Source: Paenibacillus harenae
GTDB lineage: Bacteria > Bacillota > Bacilli > Paenibacillales > Paenibacillaceae
Assembly: GCF_030812415.1 (NCBI RefSeq)
Contig: NZ_JAUSST010000005.1
Location: 310,001-374,000 of the forward strand
Direction of reading: 5' to 3'
Length of the DNA: 64,000 nt
In this document: in pieces, positions 15,545-23,046 of the stretch
Position numbering within the stretch: the stretch's first letter is position 1
Layout of the letters: each line of letters opens with the position of its first letter
The notes under the pieces: generated by a model
Database searches by the model: none
Seen by the model: the letters and a program-made list of their open reading frames with translations, nothing else
Told to the model about the DNA's origin: nothing
Made by a program: the position numbers and the translations under genes

Positions 15545-15600
15545 CGGCAATTGCCGCGTGCATAAAGGGGGAAGGTATGCTAAGATACGGATTGCTTTAG
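15545..15600 (+). promoter_or_regulatory. Palindrome and possible 7-codon leader before the MATE gene
   Basis: CGGCAATTGCCG (15545-15556) is a perfect 12-bp palindrome. Just after it AAGGGGG precedes ATG 15577, opening a short ORF (MLRYGLL, stop at 15598-15600), 37 bases before the exporter start. The palindrome may be an operator. The mini-ORF has a better than average ribosome binding site for chance, but no overlapping alternative hairpins were identified, so attenuation is only a possibility. Confidence 0.35.
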
Positions 15601-15637
15601 ATTCATAAAGTAATGTTTTATAGAAGAAGGTGACATC

Positions 15638-17038
15638 ATGGCGAACTTGGATGCAGCGAATGGACAGGGAAAGGCACGGTCCGGCGAACTGAATTTATTT
15701 ATGCTGACTTGGCCGATATTTTTGGAAATCTTTTTGTTCATGCTGATGGGCATTGCCGATACGTTCATGCTGAGCGCGATATCCGACAATGCGGTGTCGG
15801 GCGTTGGGGCATCGAATCAGTATTTGCATATTGCGATTCTTATATTGGAAGTGATCGGGAACGGCGCGTCGATCGTTGTTGCGCAGTATATCGGTTCGAA
15901 GAAATTCATTGAGGCGGCGAAAATATCGGCGCTTGCGGTCACGCTTAACCTGCTTGTCGGCTTAATCATAAGCGGTCTGTTCCTGCTGTTCAATCATGCT
16001 TTGCTTGAGCGGCTTAACTTGCAGGGCGAGATTCTGGAGTACGCGAGCAGCTACTTATCGATTGTCGGAGGTTTGATTTTCCTGCAAGCGATTATTAATT
16101 CCGTGTCGGCCATCATACGGGTACACGGTTATACGAAGGAAGCGATGTACGTATCGCTGGGAATGAACGTCATTCATATTATCGGCAACTACGCGCTCAT
16201 ATTCGGCAAGTTGGGCTTTCCGGAAATGGGCGTGGAAGGCGCGGCGATCTCCTCGGTCGTCAGCCGGTTTCTTGCGCTTATCGTCTTCTTCTGGCTTCTT
16301 TATCGCATTATGGAGGTTAGAGTGCAGATCCGGTATTACTTCTCGCTTTCTAAGACGTATATCGGCAACATCATGAAGATTGGCATTCCATCTGCGTTCG
16401 AGCAGGTGATGTACCAGACCTGCCAGATCGTGTTCCTCTATTATGCGACGTTCCTCGGAGCGTCATCGCTGGCGGCCAGGCAATACGCTTCGAACATTTC
16501 GATGTTTACGTATTTGTTCGCTTTCGCGATCGGGATGGGTACCTCGATCATCGTCGGACGTCTTGTTGGAGCGGGCGAGCAGAACGAAGCCTACAAGCGG
16601 GTGTTCAGCAGTGTTCGTTATGCTAGCTTGTTCACGCTCATTACGGTCGTGCTCGTCATGCTGTTCCGCGAGCCGCTAATGAGCATGTTCACGAACGACG
16701 GGGACATTATTCGACTCGGGGCGAACGTGTTGCTCCTTAGCATCGTATTGGAGACGGGGCGGACGATCAATATTATACTCGTTAACTCTCTTCGCGCGGC
16801 GGGGGATGCGAAGTTCCCGCTATGGATCGGGATGTTCACGATGGTGGGCATGAGCCTGCCGCTCGGATACTTCTTTATCTTCCGGCTCGACATGGGACTT
16901 GCGGGCATCTGGCTTGCCATTGCGGCCGATGAATGGCTTCGCGCGGTCATTATGTTCTTCCGCTGGCGCAGCCGGGCGTGGGAGCAGCATGCGATCGTCA
17001 GGCCGACTGCGGCGAAGGCGAAGGAGACTGCTTTATAG
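15638..17038 (+). CDS. MATE-family multidrug/toxin exporter
   Basis: This 466-residue protein has twelve predicted membrane segments in two six-helix halves, typical of MATE exporters that use Na+ or H+ gradients to expel cationic drugs or metabolites. Characteristic segments are 'TWPIFLEIFLFMLMGIADTFMLSAISDNAVSGVGASNQ' early in half one, 'EVIGNGASIVVAQYIGSKKF', and the corresponding 'GIPSAFEQVMYQTCQIVFLYYATFLGASSLAARQYASN' in half two. AGAAGGTG lies 6 bases before the ATG. Its substrate cannot be read from sequence. Confidence 0.93.
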   Translation: MANLDAANGQGKARSGELNLFMLTWPIFLEIFLFMLMGIADTFMLSAISDNAVSGVGASNQYLHIAILILEVIGNGASIVVAQYIGSKKFIEAAKISALAVTLNLLVGLIISGLFLLFNHALLERLNLQGEILEYASSYLSIVGGLIFLQAIINSVSAIIRVHGYTKEAMYVSLGMNVIHIIGNYALIFGKLGFPEMGVEGAAISSVVSRFLALIVFFWLLYRIMEVRVQIRYYFSLSKTYIGNIMKIGIPSAFEQVMYQTCQIVFLYYATFLGASSLAARQYASNISMFTYLFAFAIGMGTSIIVGRLVGAGEQNEAYKRVFSSVRYASLFTLITVVLVMLFREPLMSMFTNDGDIIRLGANVLLLSIVLETGRTINIILVNSLRAAGDAKFPLWIGMFTMVGMSLPLGYFFIFRLDMGLAGIWLAIAADEWLRAVIMFFRWRSRAWEQHAIVRPTAAKAKETAL

Positions 17039-17088
17039 GCGGTCGATGCGAATAGGCTTATCGAAGGCTCGAAGGCCGTCGAAGCAAC

Positions 17089-17643
17089 GTGCATGAAGTG
17101 CGTTGTTTGGACGGTATTTTTTTGTCTACATATAGGCATACGCACAGCGCAGTGGACTTTTCCGTGAAGCATATGATGATCGCAAAAGTAAAAGGCACGT
17201 TCCATGCCTTCGAGGCCAGCATCACGGCTGACCCGCATGATCTGACATCGGCCGAAATCGACTTCAGCATCGAATTGACGAGCATAGATACGCGCAACGG
17301 CGACCGTGACGCTCACCTGCGTTCCGGCGACTTTTTCGAGACGGAGAAGTACCCCGCGCTTGCATTCGAAGCGACCAACATAGCCAAGACGGATAACGGC
17401 GAATACAACGTTACGGGCGACGTTAGCCTGCATGGCGTAACGCGGTCCGAGACGTTCACGGCAACCTATGAAGGCGCGGGCAAAGACCCATGGGGCAACG
17501 AAAAAGTCGGCTTCAGCGCTAACGGCAGTCTCAAACGCAGCGATTACGGCTTAACGTACAACGCGGCGCTGGAAACAGGCGGCGTGCTGATCGGCGACGA
17601 AGTGAAAATTTCGATCGAGATCGAAGCGAATATCGGAGCTTAA
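17089..17643 (+). CDS. YceI-family lipid-binding-like protein with atypical N terminus
   Basis: From residue 19 on (HSAVDFSVKHMMIAKVKGTF) this is a clear YceI beta-barrel, a fold that binds isoprenoid-like lipids. It continues 'AEIDFSIELTSIDTRNGDRDAHLRSGDFFETEKYPALAFE', 'GDVSLHGVTRSETF' and 'EVKISIEIEA'. Family members normally begin with a short Trp-x-(I/V)-Asp strand before HS; here that strand is replaced by HEVRCLDGIFLSTYRHT, with a GTG start and no good ribosome binding site. The body is intact, so either the start has degenerated or the true start is one of the in-frame TTG/GTG codons between 17089 and 17125. No signal peptide is seen. Confidence 0.85.
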   Translation: MHEVRCLDGIFLSTYRHTHSAVDFSVKHMMIAKVKGTFHAFEASITADPHDLTSAEIDFSIELTSIDTRNGDRDAHLRSGDFFETEKYPALAFEATNIAKTDNGEYNVTGDVSLHGVTRSETFTATYEGAGKDPWGNEKVGFSANGSLKRSDYGLTYNAALETGGVLIGDEVKISIEIEANIGA

Positions 17644-17660
17644 TCGAGCGGATGATTAAC

Positions 17661-17695
17661 GGCTTATCAGGCAGTTGCCCGGTAGGCTGTTTTTT
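17661..17695 (+). terminator. Terminator of the YceI gene
   Basis: GGCTTATCAGGC (17661-17672) pairs with GCCCGGTAGGCT (17677-17688) with several G-U pairs, followed by TTTTTT, 17 bases past the stop. Confidence 0.65.
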
Positions 17696-17850
17696 GTAAA
17701 TATAAGCATTTATAAGTTTCACGGTTACAAGCGGACTTCTATTTCAACCGCTAAACATCCGCTTACGCTGCCAAGAGGATGGCGATAGCCGTTTCCGCTT
17801 GTTTTGAGATATGATAGGCGTAAGACGTGGCAGACGAGGAGATAAGGTTC

Positions 17851-19902
17851 ATGGTACTTAATGGCGGGGAGCACGGACGGATTCGGAATATCGGCATATT
17901 CGCGCATGTGGATGCGGGCAAGACGACAACGACTGAACAGATTCTGTTCCATAGCGGGCGGATTCGTTCCTTGGGCAGCGTGGATGACGGTACGGCGCAG
18001 ACGGATTGGATGGAAGTGGAGCGCGCAAGGGGCATCTCGGTGCGTGCAGCCGCGACACGGTTCACATGGCGGGATGTAACGGTTAATGTCGTCGATACGC
18101 CCGGCCATGTCGATTTCCTGTCGGAGGTGGAGCGCTCGCTTCGCGTAATGGACGGTGCGGTGCTTATTATATCCGCGGTGGAAGGCGTGCAGGCGCAGAC
18201 GGAGGTCATCTGGCATGCGCTTCGGGAAAGAGGCATTCCTACCCTGCTGTACGTGAACAAAATGGACAGGGTTGGCGCCGACGCCTTGCGGACGCTGGTG
18301 CAGATAAGGCGGCTGCTGTCGGGTATGGCTGCGCCTGTTCAGCTTCCGAACGGAGCGGAGGATCGTTTCGTCGGAAGCAATGATCTGCTGCGGCGCGGTG
18401 CTGCAGTGGAAATCAGCAGTCCGGCGGGCTCTAATGGTGAAGATAATGCTGGCGCGGATGGCGAACGTTTCGAGCAATTGCTCGTTGAGACGGTCGCGGA
18501 GCATGATGAGGAGCTGCTGCTTCAGTATATGGAGAGCGGCGAATGGCCGAAGAAAGAGCTGCGTGCCTTATTGCCTCGGCTGGCTTGCCGCGGGGAGCTG
18601 TTTCCCGTCTTGTTCGGGGCTTCGAATAAAGGTATCGGCGTAGAGCCGTTAATGGATGCGATGATTGGACTGCTGCCTCCTCCGCCCGCTGCCGGGAAGG
18701 CGGACGGGCCTGTGTCGGGCGTCGTCTTCCGCATCGAGCGCGATCCGGCGATGGGGCGGATCGCGTATGTCCGCATGTACAGCGGAACGATCCGCAATCG
18801 CGATTCCGTACGCAACGCGACACGGGAGATCGACGAGAAGGTGACGCAAGTACGGAAGATCGACGGCCAGCGGTCAGAGGACGTCGGCATGCTTGCGGCA
18901 GGCGATATTGCCGCCGTATGCGGGTGGAATCAGGCGCGCATCGGCGATATTATCGGCAGCGACGCGTTTGTGCCCGGCGAGACGCGGATGGCTGTGCCGC
19001 TGCTGACGGTGCAGGTGCGGTGGCGGAACGAGGCGGAGTACACCGCCGTCGTTGCCGCCTTGCATGAGTTGGCGGACGAGGACCCGCTGCTCGATCTGCA
19101 ATGGCTGCAGGAGCAGCGCGAGCTGCACGTGAAGGTAATGGGGCCGATTCAGGTCGAGGTGCTGACCCATATGCTCAGCAGCCGCTTCGGCCTTGCGGTG
19201 GACTTCGGCGCGCCGTCCGTCATCTATAAGGAGACGCCGGCGCAGGCGGGCGAGGGCTTCATCGCGTATACGATGCCGAAGCCATGCTGGGCGATTCTGC
19301 GCTTCCGCATCGAGCCCGGCGAGCTGGGCAGCGGGCTTGTTTACTCGTCGCTCGCCCGGCCGGAGCGTCTGCTGGAGAGCTATCAGAACGAGGTCGCAAG
19401 ACGAGTGCCTGAAGCGCTTCGGCAAGGGATGTTCGGCTGGGAAGTGACCGATTTGAAGGTGACGCTGCTTGAGGGCGAGCATCATGTATGGCATACGCAT
19501 CCGCTTGATTTTGCGGTTGCTACGCCAATGGGAATCATGGACGGATTGGCACGGACGGGAGTGAAGCTGCTTGAACCGATGGTTCGATTCCGTATGTCGG
19601 TGCCGGAGGAGACGGGCGGCAAGATCATGAACGAGCTCGTTCAGATGCGGGGGCAATTCGATTCACCGGAAGTGCGCGGCGAGCGGATGGAGATCGAGGG
19701 CATACTGCCAGTCGCGACGTCGCTTGACTTCCCGGCAAGGTTCGGCTCGTTTACGAAGGGGCGCGGCGTCATGTCGACGGTCTTCGCGGGTTATGAGGAA
19801 TGCCCGGAAGGCGTGCAGGCGGAACGGAAGCGCACCGGCGTGAACCCGCTTGACCAGTCGAAGTATATCCTGTACGTGCGCAAGGCGCTGGCTCAATCAT
19901 AG
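17851..19902 (+). CDS. Tet(M)-like ribosomal-protection translation GTPase
   Basis: This 683-residue protein has EF-G domain order. The GTPase motifs are AHVDAGKTT (P-loop), DTPGHVDF (switch II) and NKMD, followed by a beta-barrel domain and the EF-G-like domains IV and V. It follows Tet(M)/Otr(A) rather than EF-G in details such as 'GSVDDGTAQTD', 'GVQAQTEVIWHALRERGIPTLLYVNKMD', 'FGASNKGIGVEPL' and 'GMFGWEVTDLKV'. Tet(M)-type factors remove tetracycline from the ribosome. The start MVLNGGEH is chosen because GAGGAG lies 9 bases upstream. A hydrophilic insert (AGSNGEDNAGADGE) sits after the GTPase core. Whether it confers resistance or is an intrinsic ribosome factor is open. Confidence 0.9.
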   Translation: MVLNGGEHGRIRNIGIFAHVDAGKTTTTEQILFHSGRIRSLGSVDDGTAQTDWMEVERARGISVRAAATRFTWRDVTVNVVDTPGHVDFLSEVERSLRVMDGAVLIISAVEGVQAQTEVIWHALRERGIPTLLYVNKMDRVGADALRTLVQIRRLLSGMAAPVQLPNGAEDRFVGSNDLLRRGAAVEISSPAGSNGEDNAGADGERFEQLLVETVAEHDEELLLQYMESGEWPKKELRALLPRLACRGELFPVLFGASNKGIGVEPLMDAMIGLLPPPPAAGKADGPVSGVVFRIERDPAMGRIAYVRMYSGTIRNRDSVRNATREIDEKVTQVRKIDGQRSEDVGMLAAGDIAAVCGWNQARIGDIIGSDAFVPGETRMAVPLLTVQVRWRNEAEYTAVVAALHELADEDPLLDLQWLQEQRELHVKVMGPIQVEVLTHMLSSRFGLAVDFGAPSVIYKETPAQAGEGFIAYTMPKPCWAILRFRIEPGELGSGLVYSSLARPERLLESYQNEVARRVPEALRQGMFGWEVTDLKVTLLEGEHHVWHTHPLDFAVATPMGIMDGLARTGVKLLEPMVRFRMSVPEETGGKIMNELVQMRGQFDSPEVRGERMEIEGILPVATSLDFPARFGSFTKGRGVMSTVFAGYEECPEGVQAERKRTGVNPLDQSKYILYVRKALAQS

Positions 19903-19966
19903 TTATCGTCCTCTTCATCGTACACGCTGCTCTCGTACACTAACTGAGCATTAAAAAGACAATAAT

Positions 19967-20147
19967 GGCATTATGGGATACTAATTTACGATATACACAG
20001 CAAACCGCCTCATTAGTTTGATTTCGGGAAACTAATGAGGCGGTTTTTTCGTTACGGGCACGAAAAGGAGATTTAGTTCGACGAAATACCGGTACAATCC
20101 CCATACTAGCCGGACCGTCCCGATTAGTTCGACGAAGCGCTAATAGA
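19967..20147. repeat. Interspersed element, family A, copy 2 (four units)
   Basis: Units 1 and 2 each end in ACTAAT (19980-19985 and 20031-20036, 51 bp apart). Units 3 and 4 are inverted and begin ATTTAGTTCGACGAA (20071) and ATTAGTTCGACGAA (20123), 52 bp apart. The array is symmetric about 20054. It occupies most of the gap 19903-20199 between two convergent genes. The copy at 3828-3950 matches block by block. Confidence 0.82.
20002..20049 (+). terminator. Strong terminator with a perfect 18-bp stem
   Basis: AAACCGCCTCATTAGTTT (20002-20019) pairs perfectly with AAACTAATGAGGCGGTTT (20029-20046) around a 9-base loop, followed by further T residues. It is unit 2 of the family A element and would end the plus-strand GTPase transcript; the minus-strand copy lacks a T-run. 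Confidence 0.85.
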
Positions 20148-20199
20148 CGTTATGCTTGACCAATATACCTGACAAGGCCCCTCTGGCGAGGCACTTTAT

Positions 20200-21930
20200 C
20201 TAAGCTTGCTCGGAATCCGTCACACGAAGCAGTTGCATCGTTGACGGAGCGAGCTTTATTTCATACCGTGAAGAGCCATCCTCGTCCTGTCCGGCGCTCT
20301 TAAGCGGGCGCCCTCCGTTAGGAGCCTGCAGCGACATGCCTTCCGGCAGGCGGAAGCACCACTTCTGCGGCTGCGAGGCGAAGCTCTCAATAACGAGCGA
20401 GCCATTGTCGTAGGCGAACAAGCCGACATGAGCCGGACCTTCCAATTGATAAGGCAGCAGCTTTCCCGTCATAACAGAACGAATCTTCGTTACAACCTCG
20501 GAAGGAAGCTTCCATAAGTCGGCGTAGTCATCCGGGATTATGAGCGTATGGATTTTGCCTCTGCCATAATTATCGTACATCAGAATCGGAATGTTGTTAT
20601 GGCCTTTCAAGGCGACAATCGACTGCCAAGTGCCGTTCGTGCTGTAATCGAATATCGGATAGTAGAGCGGCTCGGCCGACAGCGTGAACGTATCGAACGT
20701 ACAGCTTGCGGTATCGATGGCGAACTGCTGGATGGCGAGTTTCTTGCCGGTCGGGTGAAGCGTCGTGAATTGCTCGGCTCCCTTGCCATGCATGCGCTCC
20801 AGAAAGCCGGACGTCATGATGATATGGCCGCCATCCTTTAAATAACTCTTCATTCGTTCGATGATGCCCTCATCCCTAGCGGCATTGGCCGTTAAGAGCA
20901 AAGGCTTGCCATCACTCGGAAAATGCGGGGAAAGCTCCATCGGAATGCCAAGCATGCCGAGGTAATCGTACAGATGGTCTTCGCCCTTGGCATGATGCGG
21001 CTCATACACGTGAACCCCTAGCGGCCGGCCAAGCTGCCCTGCCGCCTTGTCCAGCTTCTCCAGCTGAAAGCCGAGCGCCGGCACGTAGACGCTGTCCTTC
21101 AGCAACGAGTAGCAGAACAACGTCAGCTCCCTCGCTTTGCCATATACGCTGAGATTGGCTTGCTCCAAGTAGTAATCGATGTACGTGCAGTCCAGACTGT
21201 CGAACCAAGCGCCGCCGTTGCCGCCGTCCGGGCTAAGCTGATCCATCCAGCGCAGCAGCGAATAGGAGGCGTACCGCGGAATATGCTGCTGGCTGATCGC
21301 CGGGTCGCGCGTTTCCGTTCCGGTATAGACGCCTTCGAAGATGGCAGGCTGCGTCTCCGTATTGTAGCCTGACGCTTGATACGCCTCATTCCAGTTCGGG
21401 TACTTGATGACCAGCTTCACGTTCGGATTAACCGATTTGGCAGGCTTCTTAATTAAGTTAGCGGATACCTCGGTCATAAGCTCCAATCGGAATTGCTCCC
21501 ACGTGCGTTCGCCCTTCGCCTCGAGACAATCGTCGCAGCCGCAGTTCGTAAAGAAAAAGTCATCGAAGATAATTTCGTCGAAAACCGAAGCGGCTGTCTC
21601 TACGGCAGCCTGAAAGGCAGCGCGCGACGCGGCGTCCGTGTAGCAGATACCGCCGAACAGCCGCTCGTAGCCGGGCCGATAGGAGCTGCCCAGCGTCGGC
21701 GTAATTCCGCCTGCCGCTTCGATGCCGCGCTCGTTCAGGAATTGCTTCAGTTCAAGCAGACGCTCCTTGCTTAAGGACACGTCGCCGCGGTGATTCTCGA
21801 TATACACCTTCGATACGTACAGATGCTTCGCGAAGAAATCAAGCTCCTGCGCGAGCTTGTCGAAGCTGCTATCCAGACAGGATGCCGTGCAATAGATCGC
21901 CAGCTTGAAGTTATTGTATGCGCTTACCAA
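20200..21930 (-). CDS. Putative (beta/alpha)8 glycoside-hydrolase-like protein, family not recognised
   Basis: This is a 576-residue protein without a signal peptide. The first 300 residues read like a TIM barrel. FKLAIYCTASCLDS is strand 1, 'VSKVYIENHRGDVSL' strand 2 and 'FDEIIFDDFFFTNCGCDDCLEAKG' a strand ending in paired Asp, with a CxCxxC cluster that may bind a metal. 'VKLVIKYPNW' and a later 'GGAWFDSLDCTYIDYY' segment follow. Residues about 320-440 resemble the amidotransferase-like domain that follows the barrel in GH42-type enzymes ('KPLLLTANAARDEGIIERMKSYLKDGGHIIMTSGFLER'), and the end is beta-rich. TTG start at 21930 with GGGAGG 9 bases upstream. Its place beside AraC regulators and a sugar importer supports a role on a plant or microbial glycan. 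Confidence 0.7.
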   Translation of the reverse strand: MVSAYNNFKLAIYCTASCLDSSFDKLAQELDFFAKHLYVSKVYIENHRGDVSLSKERLLELKQFLNERGIEAAGGITPTLGSSYRPGYERLFGGICYTDAASRAAFQAAVETAASVFDEIIFDDFFFTNCGCDDCLEAKGERTWEQFRLELMTEVSANLIKKPAKSVNPNVKLVIKYPNWNEAYQASGYNTETQPAIFEGVYTGTETRDPAISQQHIPRYASYSLLRWMDQLSPDGGNGGAWFDSLDCTYIDYYLEQANLSVYGKARELTLFCYSLLKDSVYVPALGFQLEKLDKAAGQLGRPLGVHVYEPHHAKGEDHLYDYLGMLGIPMELSPHFPSDGKPLLLTANAARDEGIIERMKSYLKDGGHIIMTSGFLERMHGKGAEQFTTLHPTGKKLAIQQFAIDTASCTFDTFTLSAEPLYYPIFDYSTNGTWQSIVALKGHNNIPILMYDNYGRGKIHTLIIPDDYADLWKLPSEVVTKIRSVMTGKLLPYQLEGPAHVGLFAYDNGSLVIESFASQPQKWCFRLPEGMSLQAPNGGRPLKSAGQDEDGSSRYEIKLAPSTMQLLRVTDSEQA

Positions 21931-21959
21931 AATCTTTCGCCTCCCTCTTAATACGCCCT

Positions 21960-22011
21960 ATTATAGGTGGTATACTGGAGGCGATGTATTAGTTTGGAAA
22001 CGAAAACTATT
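21960..22011. promoter_or_regulatory. Divergent promoter region with operator-like palindrome
   Basis: TATACT (21971-21976) is a plausible -10 box for the plus-strand AraC gene, and ATTATA (21960-21965) reads TATAAT on the minus strand for the hydrolase-like gene. Neither has a good -35 box, as expected for activator-dependent promoters. ATTAGTTT-N8-AAACTATT (21988-22011) is an imperfect palindrome just downstream of the plus-strand start site and may bind the AraC protein. Confidence 0.45.
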
Positions 22012-22066
22012 AATATTCCAACCTCGCGCTGGCTCGAGCTGGCTCATGAGAGAAGGGCAGCGCCCG

Positions 22067-23023
22067 ATGGCTATTATTCAATTTGCAGGATTACCCTTGC
22101 CCCATTATATCCATAGCGGCTTCAGTCTGGCTGGACCGGGCAGGAAGCATCCCGAGCGTTATGCGGTTGGCGAATTCGATCTGCTTGTGGTGAAGCAAGG
22201 CTGCATGTATATCGGGGAGGAGGATAGGCGGTACGAGGTGTCCGAAGGACATGCGCTCATTCTCCGGCCGGATCTGCATCATTACCCGACGGAAGGCTGT
22301 CGTACGGCGACGGCCACGTACTGGCTGCACTTCCATACGCTTGGCGGTTGGCGAATGCGCGACGAGGAGAGTGTCTTGGATAACCATGAAGAGGCGCAGG
22401 CGGCCGATCGCGATAGTGACGGCACTTCCGCAACCGTAACCGCTGTAACCGCCGTATCCACCGTAACCAAGGCAGCCGAACCCAATCGTTCCTTCCGCGT
22501 ACCGGAAATAACGCTCGAGGTTCCGCAATTCACGCGGCTGCTCAGACCCGCCGAAATGTACGACAAGCTGCAGCAGCTTCATATGCATGAACGCGACAAT
22601 CATCAGAGCGAGGTACGCTTCGAGCAGCAGTTGCTGTTCCAGGAGGTGCTTCGTCAGCTATCGGCTTCCGCGGCAGCCCGAACGCCGAAGGCGCCGGGAG
22701 CGGAGACGGCAAGCCGGGCCGCCTCCTACTTGCGCGAGCGCTATCGCAGCCGGGTAACGGCCGAGGAGCTAGGCGCGGCGCTCAGTTTCCATCCCGTATA
22801 CATCGCAAGATGCATGCAGAAGCAATTCGGCTGCTCGCCGATGGAATATTTGCTCTTGTACCGGCTGGAGCAGGCGAAGCAACTGCTGCTGGAGACCGAC
22901 CTGTCGATCAACCAGATCGCCGAGGAGGTCGGCTTTCAGCAGCCGGCCTACTTCGCCGCTTGCTTCCGCAAGCGAGAGGGGCGTACGCCCCGCGAGCACC
23001 GGCAGCAATTCATTCGCCGTTAG
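22067..23023 (+). CDS. AraC-family transcriptional regulator (cupin plus double HTH)
   Basis: Residues about 10-105 form an AraC-type cupin sensor ('FDLLVVKQGCMYIGEEDRRYEVSEGHALILRPDLHHYP', 'YWLHFHTLGG'). Residues about 215-315 carry two helix-turn-helix motifs: 'RVTAEELGAALSFHPVYIARCMQKQFGCSPMEYL' and 'LSINQIAEEVGFQQPAYFAACFRKREGRTPREHRQ'. Start at ATG 22067, with AAGGG 9 bases upstream. Between the domains is a Val/Thr/Ala stretch encoded by repeated GTAACCGC-like triplets (22429-22474), a site where slippage could alter linker length. It is divergent from the hydrolase-like gene at 20200-21930, which is its likely target. Confidence 0.9.
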   Translation: MAIIQFAGLPLPHYIHSGFSLAGPGRKHPERYAVGEFDLLVVKQGCMYIGEEDRRYEVSEGHALILRPDLHHYPTEGCRTATATYWLHFHTLGGWRMRDEESVLDNHEEAQAADRDSDGTSATVTAVTAVSTVTKAAEPNRSFRVPEITLEVPQFTRLLRPAEMYDKLQQLHMHERDNHQSEVRFEQQLLFQEVLRQLSASAAARTPKAPGAETASRAASYLRERYRSRVTAEELGAALSFHPVYIARCMQKQFGCSPMEYLLLYRLEQAKQLLLETDLSINQIAEEVGFQQPAYFAACFRKREGRTPREHRQQFIRR

Positions 23024-23046
23024 GAGGGCATCCCGCATCCTCTAAC
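23019..23046. terminator. Small hairpin between convergent stops
   Basis: GTTAGGAGG (23019-23027) pairs with CCTCTAAC (23039-23046) with one bulge. It overlaps the stop codons of both convergent AraC-type genes. No T-run follows on either strand, so it is a weak candidate. Confidence 0.35.

Noticed and set aside
17773..17815. Leader peptide (ATG at 17780) before the Tet(M)-like gene
   Set aside because: GAGG touches the ATG directly, leaving no spacing, and no attenuator stems were identified.
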